A stretch of 64,000 nt of DNA from Candidatus Saccharimonadota bacterium (GCA_002726935.1 PBTC01000014.1:1-64000); one strand, 5' to 3'; positions 27,413 to 37,030 are shown, counted from the stretch's first letter. Program-made: numbers and translations. The notes: generated by a model from the letters alone, not told the origin.

Positions 27413-29367
27413 AGACTTAACTGCGAGGCCGTGGCCATTTGTGTGTGAATGGGCCGAGTCATTGCGTCAGCTACCTGAGAAACCTGAGTTTTCACGCCGT
27501 GGACCCAGTTCATGATGTGTTCGCGCACCTGAGCCATCAGGCGAGAGTGCATCTTGCAGCATACGGACTGCCCGATGAGCTCGCGCTGGAACTCCGTGGG
27601 CATTAAGTCGTAGCGATAGGTTTCGGGGATGGACATGGTCTTGGCCATGATCTCCGCTGGCAAAAAGTAATAGTGCCCATCCAGTTGTACGCTTACGGAA
27701 TCCTTGACGTATTTGGCATCGCTCTTAACCAAGGTGCGGCAGATTTTTGAGCCCTCAACCATGAGGTTCATGCGGTTTTCTTCTAACGCACTTTGAATCG
27801 ACTGCTGGGTGCGTGGCAATGAACGCATGAGTTCAGGATTGGCCAAAACGATGTCGTCCCACCAATGCACCTGATGTTCAATTGCCTCTGGGAAGGAGAA
27901 GTCTGATCCCAGTAAGGTGGCGACGATAAAGTTCCGAGGACGCATGGTGTAGCTGTCATTCTGTTCGCCTCGCATGATCGCGCTGTGCACGCTATAGCCG
28001 AGTTGTTTGAGGCGACCTGTGAAGACCTTGAACTCTTCTGACTTCTCGAAGGGCGCTACGTTTTCAAACGTCACGACTGGGAACATGGCTGTTTCAATTG
28101 CATACAGCGCAGGAAACAGCATGTCGGCGGTGGATCCCAGGTTCTCAATGGACTTTTCGCGCTCAGACTTGCTTTTCAGGCTACTGAAATCATCACACTG
28201 CAGGCCGCCCATCACCACGTTGGCGCGCTGGAATTCTGCATTTGCTGTTCGCGGGTCAAACCGGTAGACGTCTTCGTTGAAGATCGCCTGGATGCTTGGG
28301 ATGCTAAGGGCTGCAGTCGTCGCGCCTAGCTCACGGAAATCACGGTTCAGGGCGCCTGTTTTCACCATCTCTGGCTGAACCTTGTGCTTCTGAGTTTTCT
28401 TTACGAATTTAAAGGAAACCGGTGTGTACTGAGCTCCCTCGGTCGTGGTCTCGAAGGCGATTTCCTTGTCCTCATCCCGCTCCTCCAGGGGTCTGTATTC
28501 CAGTACGGAGGTGGGCACGAACCCCTCTTGAGCGGCGCTGGTAAGATCCACACCAGAGGTCATCATGCCGGCTGACTCCAGCGGTGTTTGGAAATTGAAT
28601 TTCGACAGAGCTTGCTCTTTGAAGTCTTCGATTTCGCATCGTCCTGATCGCAGGTCGACCCATTCGGTGTCCGCACACGGTACGTTGGGGATACTCGCCA
28701 AGGTGTGGGTGCCCGAATTGTGGATTTCGTAACCCAAGCGACGCAGGTGCATACAAAAGAATGTGTATTCGCGTGTGGAGTCGAAACCACCGCCAGAGGC
28801 AAACTCAACTTTGGAGAACTTGCGTTCGCGAATAATGGACACGGCCTGAGCTAGGGCAGCGTACATGCCCTCGCCTTGCGGGAACTCAATGAGCGCTCCA
28901 AGAGCGGTAGCTTGCTGCGCGAAGTCCCCCACAGGACGCGCTGTGATCTTGCCCGGGGTAAAGGTCAGGTGCACCTCATCGGCGTCGCCAAAGGCTTCCT
29001 GCAAGCGACGTTGGCTGCGGATGTCCAGTTGGGCCTCTTCAGCGTTGGTCTTGCGATTGTTGTACTTGCGCTGATAGACGAGTTTTGTGTCCTCGTCCGT
29101 GGCGGTGGCCAGTCGGATGACAAGTTGACCCGCTCTCACCTCTTCAACAACGCGCACGCCCGGTTCAAAACCGAATGAAGGGAGCCAATTGGTCGATACG
29201 ATCAGCTTTTTCTTCTCGCTACCAGCTTGAAAGTAGCGGCCCAGCTTCAACTGCTTGGTCATTTTCTTGACCTGATCGCCCAGCGCTGCAATTGCTTGAG
29301 TGATGGCATTGCCTTTGTTGTGGGGGTTGTTGTATTGCAGAGCTGAGTAGGCTGTCATTTTCTTCAT
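27406..29367 (-). CDS. divergent C5 cytosine DNA methyltransferase-like protein
   Basis: FASGGGFDS, GGLQCDDFS (motif IV-like), TFENVAPF (motif VI-like), MRPRNFIVA (motif VIII-like). Confidence 0.6.
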   Translation of the reverse strand: MKKMTAYSALQYNNPHNKGNAITQAIAALGDQVKKMTKQLKLGRYFQAGSEKKKLIVSTNWLPSFGFEPGVRVVEEVRAGQLVIRLATATDEDTKLVYQRKYNNRKTNAEEAQLDIRSQRRLQEAFGDADEVHLTFTPGKITARPVGDFAQQATALGALIEFPQGEGMYAALAQAVSIIRERKFSKVEFASGGGFDSTREYTFFCMHLRRLGYEIHNSGTHTLASIPNVPCADTEWVDLRSGRCEIEDFKEQALSKFNFQTPLESAGMMTSGVDLTSAAQEGFVPTSVLEYRPLEERDEDKEIAFETTTEGAQYTPVSFKFVKKTQKHKVQPEMVKTGALNRDFRELGATTAALSIPSIQAIFNEDVYRFDPRTANAEFQRANVVMGGLQCDDFSSLKSKSEREKSIENLGSTADMLFPALYAIETAMFPVVTFENVAPFEKSEEFKVFTGRLKQLGYSVHSAIMRGEQNDSYTMRPRNFIVATLLGSDFSFPEAIEHQVHWWDDIVLANPELMRSLPRTQQSIQSALEENRMNLMVEGSKICRTLVKSDAKYVKDSVSVQLDGHYYFLPAEIMAKTMSIPETYRYDLMPTEFQRELIGQSVCCKMHSRLMAQVREHIMNWVHGVKTQVSQVADAMTRPIHTQMATASQLSLW

Positions 29368-29439
29368 CCGACCAAACGATACATAATAGTAGCACAAATA
29401 CAAAACAAAGTCACCTAGAAAGAACTAACAGAACGTCCA

Positions 29440-29468
29440 TTTACATAAATCAAATTAGCTAATATCAT
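29440..29468 (+). promoter_or_regulatory. sigma70-like promoter of phd/PIN pair
   Basis: TTTACA-17-TATCAT. Confidence 0.55.
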
Positions 29469-29489
29469 TAACCCTAATAGCTAGGAGCG

Positions 29490-29888
29490 ATGATGAAAAT
29501 AAAGTTGTTTGTTTCAGCAACAGAAGCCAAAAATGGTTTTGGTGGTGTTCTGGATGCGCTTGCGGATGGCCCTGTTGGAATCGAGAAAAACGGAAAGCCC
29601 GTAGCGGTGATGTTATCCGCCGAGCGTTTTGATGCTCTCCAGCAATTCGAGTTATTCGAGTCCCTTAGGAATCAGGTCTTGGAAAGGCAGCCAAGTGTAC
29701 TCGGTGTGCTGCACGCCTACAAAGATGCCAAGTTAAGTTCTCGTGACGCCGCCTTGAAGCTTGGGCTCTCCGATAGCGGACAGGTTCTCGATCTTATGGG
29801 GTTTGCTCAATTGGGCATTCCAGAGATCCCGGATGACTTGTTGCGTTCTCAGCTTGAATCACTTCAGGCTTTGAGGGTCCAGCAATGA
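29490..29888 (+). CDS. Phd-family antitoxin
   Basis: FVSATEAKNGFGGVLDALADGPVGIEKNGKPVAVMLSAERFDAL. Confidence 0.75.
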   Translation: MMKIKLFVSATEAKNGFGGVLDALADGPVGIEKNGKPVAVMLSAERFDALQQFELFESLRNQVLERQPSVLGVLHAYKDAKLSSRDAALKLGLSDSGQVLDLMGFAQLGIPEIPDDLLRSQLESLQALRVQQ

Positions 29889-30505
29889 GCGGAAACACGC
29901 TAAAGGAAGTCCGGCTTGTTGTCCCTGATTCAGGGGTATTAATCTCGCTTGCTCACGGCGATCTCCTTGGGCTGCTGAAAAGGGTCGCTGAGAATGTTCA
30001 GCTTTGTATCACGGACGTGGTTGAGTACGAGGTGACGGGTAATCAGGGGCTATCGGATGCTAAAAAAATAACCCAGTTCCTTGAAGATAATCGGGACATA
30101 GTTAGCATTGAAAAGACGGGGTTTGGCGACTTGATTGAGGCCAAGAGGAAAAACTCTTCAATTCCGATCCCAAAAGACATGGGTGAGCTTTCAATCTATG
30201 GTTTGATCAACAACATTCGCTCAGACGATCCCGGTGTTCCAACTTTGGTTCTTTTTGAGGACAATTGGTTCATTAAAAACCAGTCAAGACCAAGTATGGT
30301 CCATCTGTTGTCACTCTCTGCTTTTTTGAAGTATGCAGAGGAAGCCATCGAGGGGTTCTCATATCAGGATGCTGTTGCCTCGATCACAAGGACTCGGCCG
30401 CTGGTTAATTTAGCTGAAGTCGATTCTCCTGGTGAAAACCAATTTGAATCAACGCAGACAGACCCTTCTCCTGTTCGAAGGGCTTTGAAGGGGCCTGGTA
30501 TTTGA
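29885..30505 (+). CDS. PIN-domain-like toxin with C-terminal tag (RRALKGPGI)
   Basis: VVPDSGVLISLAHGDLLGLLKRV..., ATGA overlap with the Phd gene. Confidence 0.65.
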   Translation: MSGNTLKEVRLVVPDSGVLISLAHGDLLGLLKRVAENVQLCITDVVEYEVTGNQGLSDAKKITQFLEDNRDIVSIEKTGFGDLIEAKRKNSSIPIPKDMGELSIYGLINNIRSDDPGVPTLVLFEDNWFIKNQSRPSMVHLLSLSAFLKYAEEAIEGFSYQDAVASITRTRPLVNLAEVDSPGENQFESTQTDPSPVRRALKGPGI

Positions 30506-30533
30506 TAACTACTAAAAATTTCTGATAGGCCCG

Positions 30534-31859
30534 CTATTTTGTCAGGCCTCCGGTGCTGCTCTTTGCTGGCTTTCGGTTCTTCGTCGCCGCGGCCACTTCT
30601 GCATCCCCGTCACCAAGAGCCTTGCAAGCGCAATCAATTTGATTCTGAAGAGTTGGGCGTAATTCGGCACTTAGTATTGAGGCGACCTCAAGAAAACATT
30701 CCCGACTTTTCTGTGCGATAAATTCCAGGCGCTCTCTGGCTTCATGCGCTGAAAAAAAACCAAAGTGAGCATACCCCGAGAGAATGTTAGCTGTACTTAT
30801 TCGCCTGTCGTTTACCGAAAGACACATCGCTAGATGCGTCGGAGGATCGTTAAGCGTGGGAACAAGATCGTAAGCAGGCGAGAGCCTCCACCCTTTCTTC
30901 GAGGCGTCGAATACAAGGGCGTGATTCCTTGTGTGATCGTCATCATTTCCACAAAGGGCGTTGAAGACCATTCGATCAAAGAGTTCCTTTCTATCTTCAA
31001 GCGGGGCACCGATCAATTTTAATTTCGATGCGAGTAGAGGGTAACTTGGCGGTATGGCACCACTCAAAGCTGAACTCGGATTTTCATGCCCCATTGCTGA
31101 CGCTGCACTCAAACACAAAATCCTTTTGGATCCGTCTCGGTCAAATCGTTTAATAAGTGCAACAGAGTTACCCTTTGGGGTCGTTTCAAGTTGAGTCTTA
31201 GCAACATTTATCCCGATAAGCGAGCCCCATGTATGGCAGAAATACTCAAGAGCAGGAGTTTCGGGGTGATCGTGTCTGGATCTAGGTTTAGCAATCCACA
31301 GTGCCCCATCCTTGTCTCTAACCGTTGCCTTGGGGCGTGCGCCTCCCCCGCTGTATTCCTGAAGCCTTCTTCGTAGCTTGGCGTCAACGGCGGGCTTTCC
31401 GTCCTCAAGAGCGGCTAACTCATCAACAAGGAGGTCAAAGCCAGGAAAAGTTGGTGTATCCATAAACGAAGTTGGAGCCTTAACCGAATCCCCAATGGCA
31501 AGTGCCCCCCATCGGTCATGATTTTTTGATCTCCTCAGAAACTCAAGCGATGAGGCGTCCTGTTTAACTCCAGAAAACTTGCTCAGGAGGTATCGTCCCC
31601 ACCCATCGGGTCCACTGTCTCTCAGGACATCATGTAGGCCGCCATATCGAGAGCAAGCAAAAGGGATCTGCGGCCCCTGCCGAATTGGCAGGTTAAATGG
31701 GTCGATGCTTACAGGGCTGTCGTTTTCGACGTAGCTCTCAAGGTAAGTAAAGCTTCCTAGTTTTTTCTCTTGGTCGTGCCTATATGCACCAATAGTTTTC
31801 CATTCCCCACTTTCAGGCGCTTGGTAATACACGTAAAGAGGTCTTTTGTTTTCCATCAA
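30534..31859 (-). CDS. hipA: HipA-type kinase (second copy)
   Basis: SGGGARPKATVRDKDGALWIAKPRS, GNDDDHTRNHALVFD, LSPAYDLVP. Confidence 0.85.
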   Translation of the reverse strand: MMENKRPLYVYYQAPESGEWKTIGAYRHDQEKKLGSFTYLESYVENDSPVSIDPFNLPIRQGPQIPFACSRYGGLHDVLRDSGPDGWGRYLLSKFSGVKQDASSLEFLRRSKNHDRWGALAIGDSVKAPTSFMDTPTFPGFDLLVDELAALEDGKPAVDAKLRRRLQEYSGGGARPKATVRDKDGALWIAKPRSRHDHPETPALEYFCHTWGSLIGINVAKTQLETTPKGNSVALIKRFDRDGSKRILCLSAASAMGHENPSSALSGAIPPSYPLLASKLKLIGAPLEDRKELFDRMVFNALCGNDDDHTRNHALVFDASKKGWRLSPAYDLVPTLNDPPTHLAMCLSVNDRRISTANILSGYAHFGFFSAHEARERLEFIAQKSRECFLEVASILSAELRPTLQNQIDCACKALGDGDAEVAAATKNRKPAKSSTGGLTK

Positions 31860-32122
31860 CGGTTCGACACCTGCGGGAAAGGTATTAATTCTGGTTGCAA
31901 TGAAAGTGCGTACATTGCAGAAAGATAGGTCCCTACAGCAACAGATGGATCGCCCTTTTCCATCCTGCTCACCGTGGGCTGAGAAACACCAAGGCGTAAG
32001 CCTAAATTTGTATGCGTGATTTTTTGAAACTTGCGCTGGATTTCAATTGCGCGCCCCCATAGCTCAAGGTGGATCGCCACCTCGACCGGCAAATGTTCTT
32101 TTGTCTCGTTCTTTTTTGGCAT
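31856..32122 (-). CDS. hipB: HipB-type XRE regulator (second copy)
   Basis: LGLRLGVSQPTVSRMEKGDPSVAVGTYLSAMYAL. Confidence 0.78.
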   Translation of the reverse strand: MPKKNETKEHLPVEVAIHLELWGRAIEIQRKFQKITHTNLGLRLGVSQPTVSRMEKGDPSVAVGTYLSAMYALSLQPELIPFPQVSNR

Positions 32123-32129
32123 CTGATTT

Positions 32130-32174
32130 ATTCATAGATATTGGATATTTGATTAAAATACCATATCTATGAAT
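32130..32174. promoter_or_regulatory. inverted-repeat operator upstream of hipB
   Basis: ATTCATAGATATTGG ... CCATATCTATGAAT. Confidence 0.65.
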
Positions 32175-32239
32175 AAAACAAAATAGAGCCAAGGTTTTTA
32201 GTACCGTAGAATCCTGAGATCTGACTGCACAGTTTGTCG

Positions 32240-32476
32240 TCAGTCATGACTCAAATACCAAACCCTGAGTCCACCAACGGTTTCTTTGTGGCCGGGGTAT
32301 TGTGTGGCTTGGTGCCTCATGTTGCCGTAAACTGTTTCCACATTGACGATGTTGCCTGGAATGTTATCTTTCAACCATTCGTTAACTTGGTCTGTTAATC
32401 CATCGAGCGTTGTTCTGGCGGTGGCTAAGTTGTCCGAACTGTAGAATTCTTTGTTTTTAATTTGTAGTGCCATCAT
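32240..32476 (-). CDS. hypothetical protein
   Basis: MMALQIKNKEFYSSDNLATARTTLDGL... Confidence 0.5.
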   Translation of the reverse strand: MMALQIKNKEFYSSDNLATARTTLDGLTDQVNEWLKDNIPGNIVNVETVYGNMRHQATQYPGHKETVGGLRVWYLSHD

Positions 32477-32522
32477 GGTTCCTTGAGAAGCGGGAAGCCC
32501 TATGAAGGGCTGCCATCTAAAT

Positions 32523-33413
32523 TTAAATCTTAAGTAGCTCTTTGACCCTTTGTAGACGTTTGGACAAACCCTCCTTGTCACTCAAAATATCCTGAAGTCC
32601 ACTCAACTTTCCTTGAGTGATGGCAATATGAATAAGCTTTGGAAGTCCATGGCACGCATCCTCAAAATAGCGCCAAACATCCCCGTGGACGGAGATGACG
32701 ACCCCTCCTTCAATGGCGAATTGGACGACTTTAGTGGGGGCCAATCCGAACTTTTCTTCGAACCAGGCGCAGCTTTCTTTCCCGTCGATCACGTTCCAAA
32801 ATGAAGCCGCGTCGTCCTCATCCAGCATCAGGTAACTGAAACCAATGGGGCCTGCGGTAGTCGGCGTGCCGCCTTCTTTCGCGTTATTAAGGTCATCAAA
32901 GAGCTCTGCGACATTCCTTTCGGTCACTTTAACCAGTTGACTGGGATTGTCCCAAGCGAAGTACTCGATTGGATTGACGTAGCGCACGCCAAATAACTCA
33001 GTGGCGTATTTCTTTAGGAATTCGCCCGTATCTGTTTCCCCGCGCATGAGCGCATCAAATCGCTCATAGTCAGCCTTGGTTAGGCATTCTTTCTCATCGT
33101 CCACCGCCGCCTCAAGTGAGAAAAAGGCACGTAGCTTTTTCACTGCCTCGTCGATTTTCTGCTCGCTCATATTTCCTGGGGCTGCGAAGTGCTTGTCGTA
33201 GTCTGGGCCATCAGCGGATGGGAGGATAAAAAAGGTTTCTTTCTCCTCGACTTCGGTTTTAGGTGCCTTGACATTGCTATTGCGCAAGCCAGACAATTTG
33301 GCGGCCAGTTCTTTTGCTTTGGCAAAACCCAGCTTCCTTCCGGTCTCGGCGGCAAAAACCTCTTGGACCCGGTTGGCCAGCGCGTTCATTTCGATGTAAG
33401 TGTTCTTAGGCAT
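32523..33413 (-). CDS. protein with shared N-terminal helical domain
   Basis: MPKNTYIEMNALANRVQEVFAAETGRKLGFAKAKELAAKLSGLRN. Confidence 0.65.
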   Translation of the reverse strand: MPKNTYIEMNALANRVQEVFAAETGRKLGFAKAKELAAKLSGLRNSNVKAPKTEVEEKETFFILPSADGPDYDKHFAAPGNMSEQKIDEAVKKLRAFFSLEAAVDDEKECLTKADYERFDALMRGETDTGEFLKKYATELFGVRYVNPIEYFAWDNPSQLVKVTERNVAELFDDLNNAKEGGTPTTAGPIGFSYLMLDEDDAASFWNVIDGKESCAWFEEKFGLAPTKVVQFAIEGGVVISVHGDVWRYFEDACHGLPKLIHIAITQGKLSGLQDILSDKEGLSKRLQRVKELLKI

Positions 33414-33586
33414 TTGCGTAATCTCCTGTGGCCAAATTAGGTCGCTAGGTCTTGGTTTGTTGCTTGCAGTATTGGCCGGGAAAATAGGCAAATATTGAAA
33501 GTTAGCATTGATGCTGGCTGTTACCGATTAACCAAGGGCGCAGAGCCACTGCAGGTGAGGTGCCTAATGCTTTTCACCATGCTTCA

Positions 33587-33615
33587 ATCATAGTACAATA
33601 TATTTAATAAGTCAA
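33587..33615 (-). promoter_or_regulatory. sigma70-like promoter
   Basis: TTGACT-17-TATGAT. Confidence 0.62.
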
Positions 33616-33630
33616 TAAAATGGAAATTCG

Positions 33631-33957
33631 ATGAGACAGATTAGAAACGTAAGCAGCCCCGATCTGTTGGAATATGAATTCCAGATTTCTCTCTCTCGGG
33701 ACGCGGTCTGGGTCCATGCCAGTGATGGGTCCACTGTTGGTAGATTTGGCAAGATGGGTATCGATATTCACTCCACAGTCGCCGAGCAGATGAATGGCGC
33801 CTCGCAGTGCGACCTGTGCACTCATGGGCGCGTCACATCAGAGGATTGGGCCACCTTCCGAAAGGAGGCCTTAGCAAGATGGGGCATAGAGATTCCAGAT
33901 GACGCTTTTGACCCCCGTTTTTTCTCGGCTCCGAACAGCCCGTTGCGCTCGTTTTAG
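33631..33957 (+). CDS. hypothetical protein
   Basis: ORF of 108 aa. Confidence 0.55.
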   Translation: MRQIRNVSSPDLLEYEFQISLSRDAVWVHASDGSTVGRFGKMGIDIHSTVAEQMNGASQCDLCTHGRVTSEDWATFRKEALARWGIEIPDDAFDPRFFSAPNSPLRSF

Positions 33958-33984
33958 ATTTCAGACAGCAATCTCAACCCAGCT

Positions 33985-35019
33985 CTAAAACTTCATTCCA
34001 GCCTTGCCTGCCTTGCTCTTAACTTTGCTAGGGAATGAAGGCATGAAGTCCATTTCGGGTGTATCCTGCTGGAATTGCGGCAAGAGCTCGGTGATTAATT
34101 CGTGGACCGCTTTTGCTTGGAAAAAGTCCCTTCGCTTTTTTTCTGGGTCCCGGTTAGCTTGACTGGAGATCCAGTTCTTATGCAAAACGAAAGCCCTGGG
34201 GTCAACGCATCGCATCCTTGCAATCTTTCCTGTGCTTGAAATGCAAAAGCTGTCAAGCGATGGTGCGCTTAACAGCCAGTGCATGTCGAAAATCTTCGCT
34301 GGTGAAATATCGTTATCACTTGATACCTGGTCAAGCGGCTCGTCTACGAAACTGCGCGCCCGAGGCCTGACTAGATCGACCATAAAGCCATTTTTGTTGA
34401 CTGCTCTATGGTCAACATCAGAATCCAACTGGAAGCTTGGGTCGACCGTTTTCAAAAAGTCCAGGAAATTTCTGGGAGCAGATTTTTCAGGCTCTTTTTT
34501 AAACAAGTCGAGGAGCTGAACCCTATTTCGCGAGTCCCAAAGCAAATCCACGTCCAATGTTGCGAGTAGATCGTCCTGGAACTTCACTCCGGCTAAGGGC
34601 TCGTAGCCATGCATGGCGTTTGTACCGATGACCATGAAGCGTTGGAATAGCCCGTGCCTGTCTAAAGCGCTGCAAAGTTCGACCAAAGTCTGCGGGCAGT
34701 GACCAACACCCAAGACCCGATTGATCTTCTGTTGGCGCTCAAGTGCAAACCGAAGCCCTGACTCTCTTTCTTTGAGTTCCTTTTTCCTGCTCTCAAATGC
34801 GGTCTTTATAGCTTCGGTGTCGGGGGATCTCCTTCCCAGGGACTTCCCCGGCAGTCCGCTTATCTCCTTGATCAAGTACTCTTGGCCATTGCTTTTGCGC
34901 CAATACATTGACCCCCGCACGGCCCCCAGCTCATGTAATGCCCCTAGGTGGTTTGACAGCAGACTTTTGCTGTCCACCAAGGCTTTGATTTGCGCAGGGT
35001 CAAGCGAGCTGAAGTTCAT
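33985..35019 (-). CDS. nucleotidyltransferase-like protein (NTP_transf_8-like) with C-terminal tag (KAGKAGMKF)
   Basis: FMVIGTNAMHGYEPLAGVKFQDDLLATLDVDLLWD. Confidence 0.65.
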   Translation of the reverse strand: MNFSSLDPAQIKALVDSKSLLSNHLGALHELGAVRGSMYWRKSNGQEYLIKEISGLPGKSLGRRSPDTEAIKTAFESRKKELKERESGLRFALERQQKINRVLGVGHCPQTLVELCSALDRHGLFQRFMVIGTNAMHGYEPLAGVKFQDDLLATLDVDLLWDSRNRVQLLDLFKKEPEKSAPRNFLDFLKTVDPSFQLDSDVDHRAVNKNGFMVDLVRPRARSFVDEPLDQVSSDNDISPAKIFDMHWLLSAPSLDSFCISSTGKIARMRCVDPRAFVLHKNWISSQANRDPEKKRRDFFQAKAVHELITELLPQFQQDTPEMDFMPSFPSKVKSKAGKAGMKF

Positions 35020-35118
35020 TTTATGGATTTAATTCTGAAAAATACATTTTTCCATAAAAATCAATAAAGTCAATTGTTTACGATGTTGTTTTTTAAGAAA
35101 ATCAAATCCTTTTGGGGG

Positions 35119-35760
35119 TCAAAACTTCATTTCTATACCTTTGGATGGCTTGGGCTGCTCAATATCATCAAAGAATTCGGCTCTTGGTGCTGTCTCGAAG
35201 GACTCGTCTTCATCGTCCCGGTCGCCCAGCTCTTCATCCTCGGGCTCTTTCCTAAGTGTCTGAGTGATCTCGATTCCGTATTTAGCCCCCCACGTTTTTA
35301 AGCGATCAAGCCTGCCTTGGCTCCAGTCGCACATTTCAATGATTCCCGCAGTTCGAGATTGGGTGAAGCTTTCATCAATCAACTCGGATTGATGAGCCTG
35401 CAGAGTCAGGTCCAGTTCGCAAGCGCCAATGAAGGCTTGGAATGCCTCATATGACTCGGTTTTGATAGCAAGGATAGCCAGAGGGATGCTTTCGGTAGTC
35501 GTGTCACCACTTACCTTGCAAAAGCCTTCGAACTGCGCAATTCCACTACACATCTCTGGATACTTGGCGATCAATGCAATCGATTCCACCGCAAGATTTG
35601 CCTGCAATGTATACCCAAGTAAGTTCCCCGAGTATCGGAGTGTTCCAAATTCATCATTTTCAATTTCGGCGTCCATGTTGAGCATTTCAGGTCCTATGTC
35701 TTTGAGAATTGAATCTCTCACTCTTTGTATGGCCTGCTCGTTTGTTAGTCGCATTTTCAT
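35119..35760 (-). CDS. hypothetical protein with C-terminal tag (KPSKGIEMKF)
   Basis: ORF of 213 aa. Confidence 0.65.
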   Translation of the reverse strand: MKMRLTNEQAIQRVRDSILKDIGPEMLNMDAEIENDEFGTLRYSGNLLGYTLQANLAVESIALIAKYPEMCSGIAQFEGFCKVSGDTTTESIPLAILAIKTESYEAFQAFIGACELDLTLQAHQSELIDESFTQSRTAGIIEMCDWSQGRLDRLKTWGAKYGIEITQTLRKEPEDEELGDRDDEDESFETAPRAEFFDDIEQPKPSKGIEMKF

Positions 35761-35776
35761 TTCCTTTTAGATCTCG

Positions 35777-36589
35777 TTATTTATCGATTCGGGGGTCTGA
35801 TGGATTAAAGTCCCCGTTGTTGCCAATTGCAGACTTGATCTGTTGTTGGAAGAACGGTCTGAATGTCACGGCCTGTAGCAATCTGTCTTTGGGGCCTTCG
35901 TAGTAAGCTATGGCTCCATCTGTCACCTCAGAGTGGAATACCCCATCAAAACCCAATCCAATGAGTCTGGAAACCACCTTGGCACTATCTGCGACGACAT
36001 AAGCGTCTAGTTCAATGGCTCTCAGTGTTTTGAGCTTGGTAATGGGATCTCTTCGTTCAAAATTCGACACGAAATCAGAGGGCCGTCCCATGAAGTCTTC
36101 AAACTCAGCGCCGACACGATCAGCGGTCTCATAGAGATCTGCGTACAATTGGGCCACATCCTCTGTTTTCAGGTCGTCCAGGTCCATCCCCATGGCGTCC
36201 ATGAGGTCATACAGGCTGATCTGCTCACCAAAGCCCGAAATGTCCAATGGCTTTTGAATTGATAGGTATACGGGGGTAACAGTCGACCCGGAGGCATAGC
36301 CCTTGGCTCCAATACCTTGGGTTCTTCGTGTGTACACGCTGGCCAATGCCGCGTCACCGGTGAAGGATGGAACTGCCCGGCCCGCCGTGAGTTTGAATTC
36401 ATTGTCAGGAGACGGCTCCTTCCTGGTGCCACGGAAGACCACCATGGGTTTGCCACTTGAGTCGACCACTTGGCTGCACCCAAACCACTTTTTGAACTGT
36501 GGGTTTACCCATAGGCTTAGTCGACCTGTCTCGTAAATGGGAAGGCCTTTTTGAATCGGCTCTGTGGGTGTCTTTGTTCGGAAATCCAT
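35777..36589 (-). CDS. MDFR-tagged ART-PolyVal-like protein
   Basis: MDFRTKTPTEPIQKG...FKKWFGCSQVVDSSGKPMVVFRGTRK...QIKSAIGNNGDFNPSDPRIDK. Confidence 0.7.
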   Translation of the reverse strand: MDFRTKTPTEPIQKGLPIYETGRLSLWVNPQFKKWFGCSQVVDSSGKPMVVFRGTRKEPSPDNEFKLTAGRAVPSFTGDAALASVYTRRTQGIGAKGYASGSTVTPVYLSIQKPLDISGFGEQISLYDLMDAMGMDLDDLKTEDVAQLYADLYETADRVGAEFEDFMGRPSDFVSNFERRDPITKLKTLRAIELDAYVVADSAKVVSRLIGLGFDGVFHSEVTDGAIAYYEGPKDRLLQAVTFRPFFQQQIKSAIGNNGDFNPSDPRIDK

Positions 36590-36724
36590 CTCGCCAATTA
36601 CATCACCGAGGAGGCTGGCAAGCCACATTTTCCGGGTTCTAAAAAGCACCGGGCAACCAATCAGATTGTTTTGGTAGACGCATTGAAAATGGTTAAAATA
36701 CTGTTTTTACATACAGCATTTATC

Positions 36725-37030
36725 ATGTTCCGTATTGTGAAACTTCGACGGTTTGGCGCGAGGGATGAGCGCGGTGCGTTGCTGCGGGATCCTGGGCTAG
36801 TCGGAAAAATAGACATTTTCTTTATGCCAGATGCCGGCGGTGGTCAGGTGAAGTATTTGCGCCTAAGTGTGCCCAAGAGTCTGTCTAGCGATTCAGATGT
36901 ATTGGGGCTTTTGCAGGCCCCGGACTTCTTGACGTTCAATGGGGACGTCTTTTTGGCTAGAGGAATCGAGACCGATGACAAAGGTCGCCAGTTTGTTCAG
37001 GAATGGTGGGGGCGAAGGGAGCCCCGTTGA
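36725..37030 (+). CDS. hypothetical protein
   Basis: MFRIVKLRRFGARDERGALL...; start at internal ATG. Confidence 0.5.
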   Translation: MFRIVKLRRFGARDERGALLRDPGLVGKIDIFFMPDAGGGQVKYLRLSVPKSLSSDSDVLGLLQAPDFLTFNGDVFLARGIETDDKGRQFVQEWWGRREPR

